Assembly: GCA_020851075.1 (NCBI GenBank)
Contig: JADZDL010000485.1
Span: 1-50,589, forward strand
DNA: 50,589 nt
Direction: 5' to 3'
Source of the DNA: Planctomycetota bacterium
GTDB lineage: Bacteria; Planctomycetota; UBA1135; UBA2386
Position numbers and translations under genes: made by a program. The notes under the pieces are model-generated. The model was not told where the DNA came from and searched no databases. It saw only the letters and a list, made by a program, of their open reading frames with translations. Every line of letters begins with the position of its first letter. Position 1 is the first letter of the stretch. Positions 24,635 through 33,081 of this stretch are shown piece by piece.

Positions 24635-26737
24635 GTGACCTCGACCATCCGCCTGACGCCGCTGCGAGTCGTGGCCGCCGCGCTTGCCCTGCTCGCATCG
24701 CCTACCGTGCCGCTGCCGGCCCAGACGCCCACCACGCCACAACCGCGCTTTGTCGACGGGGACCTCGCCAACCTGAGCTGCAAAGTCCTGTCGTTGGATG
24801 CCAAGGGCGACAGCCCACATCGCCTGGTTGTCGAAGTGCAGAACAAGGGCACCTCCAGCGCCGAGCCGCTGCAGTTCGAGGTGACTTCCCGCGGCCAGAA
24901 GGACGCCGAGCCAAAGGAAACCTTCACCCGCGCGATGTTGCCCCGTTTTGCCCGCTACGGCCGCCCGGTGCTGGCCGGCGGCAAAGAGCGTTATGACCTG
25001 ACGACCTATCTGGCCGGCAACAAGGCGCAGTTCTCGGTGCGCGTGGTCGCCGCGGTGTGGCACGAAGGCACGGCGCTGCCGAAGCCTGACCTGCACATCG
25101 GCGAACCACAGCAGGTGCAGCGCACCTCCTTGTCGGGCACCTTCGGCGTCACCCAGGTCTCGTTGACCAATCCATTCGATCGGGAGGTGGACGTGTTGTT
25201 GCGCGTCAGGCTGGTGCAGCCAGTCGATCGCGTGGACCTCTACGGCGTTCGCTTGCCGGTTGGACGCAGCTTCGATTGGGTGATCTCGAGTCGCGGCTCC
25301 CTGCCCGTGTACTTGCCCCACGATCTACCACCGGGCAATGCCGTGAAGGCAACCGAGTTTGAAGTCGTCGACTGGATCCTCGTCGGCGAAACCCCCAAAT
25401 CGGCCGGCGCCGACCAACTGCGTGCCGCCTACGAAGGCTGGCACCGCTGGCCTGCGGTCTCGTCCGACATCACCGGAGAAGTCGCCGTGCGCGGCCGCCG
25501 CAAGAAGCTCAACTCCGAAGACTACGAGGACACGAAGTTCCAGAGTTCGTTTCGGGTCACGCCAGACGGCACCGTGAAGATCGAAGCCAACGAGGCGTCC
25601 GGCGACGCGCGCATGGTCCTCGGCATGGCCTTCGCCAACCTGCTGCGACCTGACTTCGAAACACTGGCGGCGCGCAATCAGCTGCAGCCACTCGGCGATT
25701 CGCGCATTGCGCTCATCGGCCCCGGCTGGGACCCCCAGCAACAAAGAGGGAGCAGGCTTTCCGTTGCCGGCGGGACCACTTCGTTTGACTCGGTCGAGGA
25801 TCTGGAAGTCCGCAATGGTCGCATCGTGAGTAGTGGTAGTGGCGACTCGCCGCGCACCACCTGGCATACGCAGCCGTATGGCGCTGGTTACGCCGTCACC
25901 CGACGAACGAGCGCATCGCAGGACTTTGCTTTCTCCTATCGCGAGGACGGCAATCGCCTGATCCCGACCGCAGCGATGATGACGACCGCCTTTGGCGGCA
26001 ACCTGTTCAGCGCCTGTGAAGTGATCCTCTCGGGCGTGAGATTCGAAGGGGCGCCTCCGCCTCCACCCAACCCACCAACCGGCACCGGCGTAGCGGCGCT
26101 GCGGCAGATGTGGGACAGCGCCTGGCACCTACCAACCGGCCCCATCGAGATCGCCGCCAACTTCGAGGTCAGCAACAGCGGCACCGACCTGATCTGGCAA
26201 GGTCAGCGGCGCCTTCGTGGCAAGGTCGTCATGCGCGGCATCGGTCGCCACCTCGAGCACGCCGACTTCGAGTTTGAGGGTTCGCATGATCTCGCGCGAC
26301 AGATGGCGCTCGCGGCAGTGATCCGCGATCGCTGGGGAATGTGGTACGGGCGCGACTTCAACGATCGGCGGCCGTTCGACGAGCACTTCGCGGGTGCGGT
26401 GGTGCACGCGGCCAATGATCAGGGACTGTTCCGGATCGAGAACGGACCGGTTGTCGAAGTTTCTACGTCGGGCGGACTGGTGCGCGGCTGGCGGCAACCG
26501 GGACTGGCCGTCGAGTTCACCTACCAGAAGTTCGGCGACGTACACGCGGTCACGCGCATCGACGAGGCAATCGGCGCACCCGATGCGAAGAGCCAACAAC
26601 GGTGGCGCAGCTCGGTATTGGTGCAACTGACCATGGTGAAAGGCCAGCTGCTGCCAACCGTGCTCCAGTTTGAACGCATCTTCGGCAAGGAATGGGGGCC
26701 AGAGTTGATCACGCTGACGAACCTTGAGCTGCGTTGA
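24635..26737 (+). CDS. Exported protein of unknown function with internal similarity
   Basis: This 700-residue protein begins with GTG at 24635, preceded by AAGGA. Its signal peptide (VTSTIRLTPLRVVAAALALL) is followed by a PLPAQ cleavage region with Gln at +1. A longer frame reaching back to 24014 is antisense to the antiporter gene and is not a credible N-terminus. The first ~230 mature residues look like Ig-like beta domains. Two later parts show loose similarity: AYEGWHRWPAVSSDITGEVA with a following DARMVLGMAFANL, and MWDSAWHLPTGPIEIAANFE with LARQMALAAVIRD, each about 100 residues. A PPPPPNPP stretch (about residues 471-478) links them. I recognise no catalytic motif. Location outside the cytoplasm is inferred. 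Confidence 0.8.
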   Translation: MTSTIRLTPLRVVAAALALLASPTVPLPAQTPTTPQPRFVDGDLANLSCKVLSLDAKGDSPHRLVVEVQNKGTSSAEPLQFEVTSRGQKDAEPKETFTRAMLPRFARYGRPVLAGGKERYDLTTYLAGNKAQFSVRVVAAVWHEGTALPKPDLHIGEPQQVQRTSLSGTFGVTQVSLTNPFDREVDVLLRVRLVQPVDRVDLYGVRLPVGRSFDWVISSRGSLPVYLPHDLPPGNAVKATEFEVVDWILVGETPKSAGADQLRAAYEGWHRWPAVSSDITGEVAVRGRRKKLNSEDYEDTKFQSSFRVTPDGTVKIEANEASGDARMVLGMAFANLLRPDFETLAARNQLQPLGDSRIALIGPGWDPQQQRGSRLSVAGGTTSFDSVEDLEVRNGRIVSSGSGDSPRTTWHTQPYGAGYAVTRRTSASQDFAFSYREDGNRLIPTAAMMTTAFGGNLFSACEVILSGVRFEGAPPPPPNPPTGTGVAALRQMWDSAWHLPTGPIEIAANFEVSNSGTDLIWQGQRRLRGKVVMRGIGRHLEHADFEFEGSHDLARQMALAAVIRDRWGMWYGRDFNDRRPFDEHFAGAVVHAANDQGLFRIENGPVVEVSTSGGLVRGWRQPGLAVEFTYQKFGDVHAVTRIDEAIGAPDAKSQQRWRSSVLVQLTMVKGQLLPTVLQFERIFGKEWGPELITLTNLELR

Positions 26738-26801
26738 TCAGGAACGGCATGGCGCGGAGGGGCACTTGCGCGGGTGGCACCGGGCCGGAAGATCTGCAGC
26801 C

Positions 26802-27167
26802 ATGCCCAGCCTCCCGCGGCTCTTGTGTGCCCCCTTCCTCATGGCGCTCCTTGCCGGCACTTCAGGTTGTGCCACGACGATGAGCCAGATGGCCTATGTG
26901 GTTGGCAGCAGTTCCGACAACATGTTCCCACCGCGCGAAGTCATCTACGGCGGCACGCGCTGTCACTGCGGCATCCTCGTCATGGCCAGCACCAACGAAC
27001 GGTTGATGTCGCAGCCCAGCGCCGTCCCCGCGCTGTTGTTTGTGCTTATCGACATGCCGCTGTCATTCGTCGCCGACACGCTGCTGCTACCGATCACAAT
27101 TGTCGAATGGGCGCTGCTCGGCCCGGACGACAAGGATGTGGCGAACGAGAAGAGCCCCGACGTGTGA
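26802..27167 (+). CDS. YceK/YidQ-like lipoprotein
   Basis: This 121-residue protein has a type II signal peptide with a hydrophobic core (LLCAPFLMALLAGT) and a lipobox ending in Cys23 (TSGC), so it is probably a lipid-anchored envelope protein. The segment DMPLSFVADTLLLPI (residues 84-98) matches the core of the small YceK/YidQ lipoprotein family (D-P-S-V-DTLLLPI pattern). Members of that family are of unknown function. A CHC pair near residue 54-56 is unusual and could bind a metal or form a disulfide, but this is speculative. The ATG at 26802 is chosen because the longer frame upstream lacks a sensible N-terminus. It lies 64 bases after the 24635 gene and 65 bases before the next. Confidence 0.75.
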   Translation: MPSLPRLLCAPFLMALLAGTSGCATTMSQMAYVVGSSSDNMFPPREVIYGGTRCHCGILVMASTNERLMSQPSAVPALLFVLIDMPLSFVADTLLLPITIVEWALLGPDDKDVANEKSPDV

Positions 27168-27232
27168 GCTAGAATGGCGAGCGCACGCGATTCGACCCAG
27201 TCTGTAGCAGACAGTTCGTTATTGTCTCGCCA

Positions 27233-29989
27233 ATGTCGTCCCCAGCGCTGGTGCTATTGCTCCTGCTAACGACCGCGGTCCGTGCACAGGTCAATGGCGC
27301 AGAAGCCAACGGCCTGCGCGCCACCATACTGCGCACCGGCCAGCAGGGAGAACGCGCCGCCGCGTTCGCCTCCTTGCGCGAACGCAAACCGACTGCCACA
27401 GCAATCCTCGATGCGCTGACAACGCCCGCCAATCTGCCGAGCGCCACCGTCCGCAAACTCGTGCGCGGTCTGCTCGACAACCTGCCCGACCTCGAGCCCC
27501 GTCTGGTCGAGGAATGGCGCCGCGAACCGACGCAGCGCCGGCAGCGAGGCCCAGCGTTTCTCGCCCTGGGCCCCGAACGCCTCACCATGCTCTGGCAGCT
27601 CGAAGCTGCGGATCGGGCCGACATCGAACAGGTGCTCGCCGGTGGCGACGCCAACGACCACCGCGCCATCTTGAGGACACTCGCGGGCGCGAAGAACCCG
27701 GTCCTGATCCCCGCCTTGCAGGCAATCGCCCGCGCGATGGCGGCAGCCCCGCATCCGGTCGATGCATTGGACCTGTCGCTGCTGAGCCGCTGCGAAAGTG
27801 ATCCCGCGCTCGTGCAACAACAGCACGAGCTGTTCATGACCTTGGTGGCGTACCGCGGCGATCCACGAGCCATGGCGCGGTTTGCGCGACTGCTCAGCCA
27901 TACCGACGTCCGCGTGCGCGCGCGCGGTTCGTTCCTGCTGCGACGGGGCCCCGCGCCTCTCGACGTGCGCGCGATGCAAGCGACCGACCTTGGCCTGCCT
28001 TGGGACCGGGTCTCCGTCGCTTGCGATACTGCAACCGTCCTGCGCGTCGTCGTGCCGGCCATCGCGGCACGAGGGCCGGACGCGGTGCCAGCGCATTGGC
28101 TACAGTCCAATTTCCAGCGGCCAGACCTTTCGCTCCAGGCCCGCAAGACCCTCGCCGAAGCGCTGCTGCCGGCCCTGCAGGCCCCGGGCCTCGCCTTGAC
28201 GGCGGCCCAACAACGCCAGATTGGCCACCTCGCTGGCGACCAAGGCCACAGGCGGCGCGTCAGCTTTGCCCGTCTGGTGATCCAGCTCGGCGCTGGCGCG
28301 CGCGCCCTGCACGCCGCCACCACCACACCAGCGCACGCCACCGTTCTCGCCCTGCTCGACTCGCAATGCGCGACCGCACTCGCCAACGACGCCGACCCGG
28401 CCGATCTGCGCGCGTTGTGGGCCACCGGCGATCCTGCCGTGATGGCTGGAGTCGCTGCACTGCTCGCCAGCCGCCGCGATGCACTGCCTGAACTCAGCGC
28501 CGAGATCGAGGCGAAGGCAGTCGCCGCGATGACTGGTAACGAAGCTGCGGAACTTGGCAACGCGAGCTCCAGACACCTCGGTGTTCCGGATGACTTCGCG
28601 CCTCCCACGAGTGCGGCCGCGCGACTGACGCTTGCCGCAGGCAGGCTCGGCTGCCGCAGGCTGTTTGAAGCGCTGGAACAACAGCTCACCGACCTGCCCG
28701 AACTACTGCGCGCGGAGGATCCCCACACGACCTTCGTGCTGCGCCTGACGACCGAACTTGGCCCCTGGCTCGAAGCGACGCCAGCAGCGCGCCTGTTCGA
28801 TCTCCTCGACAAGCGCCTCACCGCGATCCCGGCCTCGGACTCGCCGTACCTGTCCGACGAAGCCCAAGCCTTGCTCGCGGCGATCGGCGGCCTCGCGACG
28901 AGTCTGCCTGACGCCAGACTCGCGCAGCTCGAACTTCGTCTGGCGGGCGCCAACGAATGTGCCTGCATCGCCGAGGCCTTGCCGAAGCACGGCCCGCCGG
29001 TGCGGCGCGCGAGGGCGCTGTGGCTGCTTGAGCATTGGCCGCCATCGCTGGCGCGTCCGATCAGACTTCTGCGACCGGCGCCCGAATGGTTGGCCACCGC
29101 TTGGCACACCGACCAGGCCGGCCGTGACGTCGCCAGCCAATCGCTGGCATCGTTGTGGGCAGAGGACCCACAACTCGTCGCCGAATGGCATCGCAAGCGG
29201 CTGTTGCCCCCCGGCTTGCTCGGCAGCGCCGCGGGAGGCTGGCGTCCTCCTTCGCTCGAACTGCTGGCCCTCGTCGCCGAAACCCCATCGCCGTTGGCCT
29301 GGTCGGACGCGTGGCCCAAACAGGTTGCCGCGCTCGATCCGACCGCGGACGCGGCGATGCTCCAACGCTTCGCGCAAGCCGCCGACCCGCGCTTCGCCGC
29401 CGTCGCCGCAGCAACCCTGGTGCGCGGCGGGAGGCGAGGTCGCGATCTTGGCCTGCCGATCCTCGAACGCCTGGCCGCCGATCCACTGCCGACCACCGTT
29501 GCCGAAGCGCTGCGCAGCTGCGCCGCGAACGGAATCACTTCCCCTACGTTGCTGGAGATCGCTCACGCCCATCGCTACCACCAGGACTACCTGGCCTCGA
29601 CGGCGCAGGCGCTGTTGGTCCGCGCCGGCGAACTTGATGTCGCGGCCTTGCGCAAGCTACCCAAACATCTAGCAATCCAGGTCCTCATGCTCGCGCAGAT
29701 CGGACTGCCACACGAACAGATGGCCAGCCTCGATCCGCAATTGAGCCAGGCCAGACTCTGGCCGTTCATGCCGCCCGCACTGCAGGTTTCGGTGCTGCAG
29801 GTGGCCGAACAGGACCCTGTCCAGGTGTTCCAGTTTGTCGACGACGCCGTCTACGCGAGTGCATCCACGGACCCCGAACTGCGGCGCGCGGCCTACCACC
29901 TGCTTGGCACGATCGACCCGCAGGTGTTCCCGGAAGCGACCCTCGCTGGCGAGTGGGAACTGGACTCGGCCCGGCCAACGGGCAAGTGA
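27233..29989 (+). CDS. Exported alpha-helical repeat protein (HEAT-like)
   Basis: This 918-residue protein has a short signal peptide (MSSPALVLLLLLTTAVRAQ) with Gln at +1. The mature part is almost entirely helical, with Ala, Leu and Arg periodicity and repeats of the kind found in HEAT solenoids, for example PRAMARFARLLSHTDVRVRA and LRDA-like helices. About fifteen helical pairs may be present, ending with a short C-terminal segment (FPEATLAGEWELDSARPTGK). The role is probably protein-protein scaffolding in the periplasm or surface, by inference from the fold. No catalytic motif is seen. A hairpin (29996-30010) follows its stop by six bases. Confidence 0.72.
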   Translation: MSSPALVLLLLLTTAVRAQVNGAEANGLRATILRTGQQGERAAAFASLRERKPTATAILDALTTPANLPSATVRKLVRGLLDNLPDLEPRLVEEWRREPTQRRQRGPAFLALGPERLTMLWQLEAADRADIEQVLAGGDANDHRAILRTLAGAKNPVLIPALQAIARAMAAAPHPVDALDLSLLSRCESDPALVQQQHELFMTLVAYRGDPRAMARFARLLSHTDVRVRARGSFLLRRGPAPLDVRAMQATDLGLPWDRVSVACDTATVLRVVVPAIAARGPDAVPAHWLQSNFQRPDLSLQARKTLAEALLPALQAPGLALTAAQQRQIGHLAGDQGHRRRVSFARLVIQLGAGARALHAATTTPAHATVLALLDSQCATALANDADPADLRALWATGDPAVMAGVAALLASRRDALPELSAEIEAKAVAAMTGNEAAELGNASSRHLGVPDDFAPPTSAAARLTLAAGRLGCRRLFEALEQQLTDLPELLRAEDPHTTFVLRLTTELGPWLEATPAARLFDLLDKRLTAIPASDSPYLSDEAQALLAAIGGLATSLPDARLAQLELRLAGANECACIAEALPKHGPPVRRARALWLLEHWPPSLARPIRLLRPAPEWLATAWHTDQAGRDVASQSLASLWAEDPQLVAEWHRKRLLPPGLLGSAAGGWRPPSLELLALVAETPSPLAWSDAWPKQVAALDPTADAAMLQRFAQAADPRFAAVAAATLVRGGRRGRDLGLPILERLAADPLPTTVAEALRSCAANGITSPTLLEIAHAHRYHQDYLASTAQALLVRAGELDVAALRKLPKHLAIQVLMLAQIGLPHEQMASLDPQLSQARLWPFMPPALQVSVLQVAEQDPVQVFQFVDDAVYASASTDPELRRAAYHLLGTIDPQVFPEATLAGEWELDSARPTGK

Positions 29990-29995
29990 CAAGGT

Positions 29996-30010
29996 GACGG
30001 CATCGCCGTC
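29996..30010 (+). terminator. Hairpin after the HEAT-like protein gene
   Basis: GACGGC (29996-30001) and GCCGTC (30005-30010) form a perfect 6-bp stem with a 3-base ATC loop, six bases after the stop codon. There is no T-tract, so the terminator call rests on position and stem only. Confidence 0.4.
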
Positions 30011-30090
30011 CGGGTCTGGCCCTTGGCAATTCCGCGCGAATCCTGATCCCTGGGCGCAACGGGTCACGCTTTCCGGAGTGAGGCTCACCC

Positions 30091-30267
30091 ATGGATCACT
30101 CCCGCGCACTACCCCACCTCCCGAAGACCGTCAAACTCATCGCCTGCAGCGCGTTTGCCATCTTCGCGATCGGCAGCGGCGCCTGGGCCGCGCATGTGTG
30201 CAGTTCGCTGATGCAGCAGCTGGCACCCACCATCACGGCGGCAACCCGCGTAGCCATGGGCGAATGA
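30091..30267 (+). CDS. Small predicted single-span membrane protein
   Basis: This 58-residue ORF starts with ATG at 30091, with GGAG and GAGG motifs 8-16 bases before it. It has a basic N-terminus (HLPKTVK) followed by a hydrophobic span (LIACSAFAIFAIGSGAW) and a short polar tail. It fills a gap otherwise lacking genes between 29990 and 30450. There is no homology evidence; a chance ORF is possible in GC-rich DNA. The function, if any, is unknown. Confidence 0.35.
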   Translation: MDHSRALPHLPKTVKLIACSAFAIFAIGSGAWAAHVCSSLMQQLAPTITAATRVAMGE

Positions 30268-30450
30268 GCAGGTAGCCGCCCGGAATCCGTTGCAAGGTGT
30301 CGAGGGCGTGTCGAATCCCAGGGGGATCTAACGGTTTTCGGACGGACCACCGGCCATTCCCACACATGAGCTCCCGGGCATGGTAATTGCCTTCTGGGTC
30401 AGGGCACCGCGTACGCCACTCGGTCCCCTCTCCAACCCCCGTCGTCTACC

Positions 30451-33075
30451 ATGCTCACACTGCTCGCCGCGGTACTAACCAGCATTGCTCCCCAAGCGCC
30501 TCAAGACTTCTCCTCGGCGCGAGTCCTGCGCGAAGCCACGGACGGTGAGTTCCGGGCGCACGGCGACTTCGATCGCGACGGCGACGAAGACCTGCTGCAC
30601 TTCAGCGGCTCGATCGTCGGCTGGACCGGCGTGCGCATCTTCGCCAACCAGGGCAACGGCCAGTTCACGCCCGGTTCGGTCGTGCAGTTCCAGTTCCCGG
30701 TCGGCTACACGAACGGAACCCTGCAGCCGTTCGTCGCCGACTTCAACGGCGACGGCAAGCTGGACTTCGTGATCGCCAGGGACGGTTACGCAAGCGCACC
30801 TGGCGAAGGTCTGGAGTTCTTTCTCGGCGATGGCAACCTCGGTTGGTCCAACCGCGTGCTCTTGCCGCTGAACTCGCCAAACTGGATCGCGATCGGCAAC
30901 ATGGACGCGGATCCGGCGATGGAGGTCGCGGTGCTGCACGCCGCCCCCGCGTACGATCGCCATCTCGCGTGGGTCGATTTCCAGGCCGGGGTGCCGATCG
31001 AGCTGCCGCCGCTCGTGTTCGCTTCCGGCGGCACCACGACCGCGATGGTGTTTGCCATAGCCGACGTCAACGGCGATGGTCGCGACGACATCGCCGCGTC
31101 CGTGGCGTTCGGCGCGGCCATCGACCGGGTGCAGTTCTTCACGACCGTGGCCGGATCGCCACAACTCACCAACACCTACCTGCTGCCCACACAGCTGCAG
31201 AACATCAACCACCGGTTGCTGGCCGGCGACCTGGACGGCGATGGTGATCGGGACCTGCTCTTCTTCAAGATGGACACCAACGACCCAGGGCCGTGGTTGC
31301 AGGTGTTTGAGCGCACGACGGTCGGGTGGACGCAGCAGGCGCCGCAGTCGGTGCCGACACCGACCACTGGTTGGTTTCAGCCGCACGACGCGCAGTTGCT
31401 CGATTGGAACGGCGATGGCTGGCTCGACGTGATCTCGGGTGGATCCACGCAGGATCTGGTGAAGTCGCTCGGCAATTGGCAGTTTGCCGCCGGGTTCGAA
31501 CTTGCGGGCACGGGCCAATCCGCGGGTGGTGGCGCGTTCGACCACGACGGTGACGGCCACATGGACTTCGTTGGGGGGTTCTCGGTGTTGCAGGGTGATG
31601 GCACGTTTGATGTGGCGGCGCCGAGGACGCTGCCGTGGTCCGTCGATCGATTCCTGGATCGTGAAGGGGATGGGGATATCGACGTGCTGAACAGCAGTGC
31701 GGGGCTGCTCGGGCTCAATGACGGCACCGGCAACTTCACCAACCGCACGCGCGGCTACCCGCCACTCGGGCCGGGCGAAAACTACGCCACTCCGATCGCC
31801 TACGCCGACTTCGACGGCGATGGGCTGCGCGAGTACCTGGCGATGTACTTCTTCCAGCAGTTCCCGTCTCCGTACTTGCCGATCACGCCACTGGGCATGT
31901 TGCGCCTCGCCGACGGCCGAACGGACCAACTGCTGCCCGGTGTGGCGGCGACCGTCGGTGCCGACATCATCGCGCCGCCGAATTCGCAGTACAGCACCTG
32001 GTCGACTGGTGATGTGGATGCCGATGGCGACGAGGACCTGTTGCTTGAGAACGGCTACCGCCAGAACGACGGCACGGGTTTGCTGTCCGTATTCGTGCCG
32101 GCTTACGTGGGCCGCGGGCGGCAAGTTGCCGACGTCGACGGCAACGGCTTCCCCGACGTTCTGACGACCAGCTTCGCCAATGGCGCAACGGCCGTTTCGA
32201 TTCACTACGGCGGCCCCGGTGGCTTTGTCCGGGTGCCAGCGATCACGATCGCCGACGACGCGGACGCCCTGTTCCAGGATCTCGATGGCGATGCCGACCT
32301 CGACCTGCTGGTGGCCGCGCGCGGAGTGGTGGGCTTGCACCTGATGGCCAACGTGGCCGGCAGCTTTGTGCCCGGCAGCACGGCACTGCCGTTTGCCCTC
32401 GTGCCGCGCCTCGACCAACTAGGCGTGCGGGACTTCGACGGGGATGGTGTGCTGGACCTCATGGTCGTGGCCCGCCGACAGGTCTTCACCAACAACTACG
32501 TCGAGGTCCTTTCGCGCTATCGCGGCACGGGCAACAACCTCAGTTACCAACTGGTTGCCGAGCACCTGGCTCCGTATCAGGCGAGTGGATTCGTCGACGT
32601 CGACGGCGACGGGGATCTGGACTCAGTCGGGGCCAGACTGCTGCGTGGGCGCATGGCCCCGTCGGATTCCGGCGGCATCCGGCAATACGGCGCCGGTGTC
32701 GGCGGCACGGCGGACATCGTGCCCGTGCTCGGCGCCACAGGACCGATCCTCTCAAACTCCGCCGCGGACGAACTGCGGCTGGTGCGCGCGTGGCCGGGTG
32801 CGTTTGCGATGTTGGTGTTTGGGCTGATCGAGAACACGGCGCCGAATGCACCGCTGCCCGGGCTCTTCCTGCACGTCGGCCATCCGGCGGTGTACTTCCT
32901 GCCGCCGGTGGCCGGGTCGCCCGGTGTGCCTGGCACCGGGCAGGTCTCGGTGACCTTGCCGAATATCCCGCAGCTCCTGGGCCTCAAGGTCCTGCACCAG
33001 GTCTTCAGCACGGATCCGACCTCCGCAAGCGGCTGGGCGTGCAGCAACGGCCTCGCGGTCACCTACGGCCGGTAG
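30451..33075 (+). CDS. Exported FG-GAP/VCBS-repeat protein with shared C-terminal domain
   Basis: This 874-residue protein has a short hydrophobic N-terminus (MLTLLAAVLTSIAPQAPQ) likely to be a signal peptide with Gln at or near the cleavage. At least ten FG-GAP/VCBS-type calcium-binding loops are visible, spaced about 40-70 residues apart: DFNGDGKLDF, DVNGDGRDD, DLDGDGDRDLL, DWNGDGWLDV, DHDGDGHMDF, DFDGDGLREY, DVDADGDEDLL, DVDGNGFPDV, DLDGDADLDLL, DFDGDGVLDLMV and DVDGDGDLDSV. These build a beta-propeller like that of integrin alpha. The last ~100 residues resemble the shared tail (VFGLIENTAPNA, STDPTSASGWACSNG). Likely an extracellular calcium-binding adhesin or structural protein. It converges with the next gene, only six bases apart. 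Confidence 0.85.
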   Translation: MLTLLAAVLTSIAPQAPQDFSSARVLREATDGEFRAHGDFDRDGDEDLLHFSGSIVGWTGVRIFANQGNGQFTPGSVVQFQFPVGYTNGTLQPFVADFNGDGKLDFVIARDGYASAPGEGLEFFLGDGNLGWSNRVLLPLNSPNWIAIGNMDADPAMEVAVLHAAPAYDRHLAWVDFQAGVPIELPPLVFASGGTTTAMVFAIADVNGDGRDDIAASVAFGAAIDRVQFFTTVAGSPQLTNTYLLPTQLQNINHRLLAGDLDGDGDRDLLFFKMDTNDPGPWLQVFERTTVGWTQQAPQSVPTPTTGWFQPHDAQLLDWNGDGWLDVISGGSTQDLVKSLGNWQFAAGFELAGTGQSAGGGAFDHDGDGHMDFVGGFSVLQGDGTFDVAAPRTLPWSVDRFLDREGDGDIDVLNSSAGLLGLNDGTGNFTNRTRGYPPLGPGENYATPIAYADFDGDGLREYLAMYFFQQFPSPYLPITPLGMLRLADGRTDQLLPGVAATVGADIIAPPNSQYSTWSTGDVDADGDEDLLLENGYRQNDGTGLLSVFVPAYVGRGRQVADVDGNGFPDVLTTSFANGATAVSIHYGGPGGFVRVPAITIADDADALFQDLDGDADLDLLVAARGVVGLHLMANVAGSFVPGSTALPFALVPRLDQLGVRDFDGDGVLDLMVVARRQVFTNNYVEVLSRYRGTGNNLSYQLVAEHLAPYQASGFVDVDGDGDLDSVGARLLRGRMAPSDSGGIRQYGAGVGGTADIVPVLGATGPILSNSAADELRLVRAWPGAFAMLVFGLIENTAPNAPLPGLFLHVGHPAVYFLPPVAGSPGVPGTGQVSVTLPNIPQLLGLKVLHQVFSTDPTSASGWACSNGLAVTYGR

Positions 33076-33081
33076 CGGAAG

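Noticed and set aside
30268..30450. Possible tRNA T-arm-like string (TCGAATCCC)
   Set aside because: No acceptor, D- or anticodon stems can be drawn around it, so it is not a tRNA.
30475..32418. 647-residue open frame on the minus strand
   Set aside because: Antisense to the FG-GAP gene; its repeated pattern simply mirrors the repeats on the coding strand.
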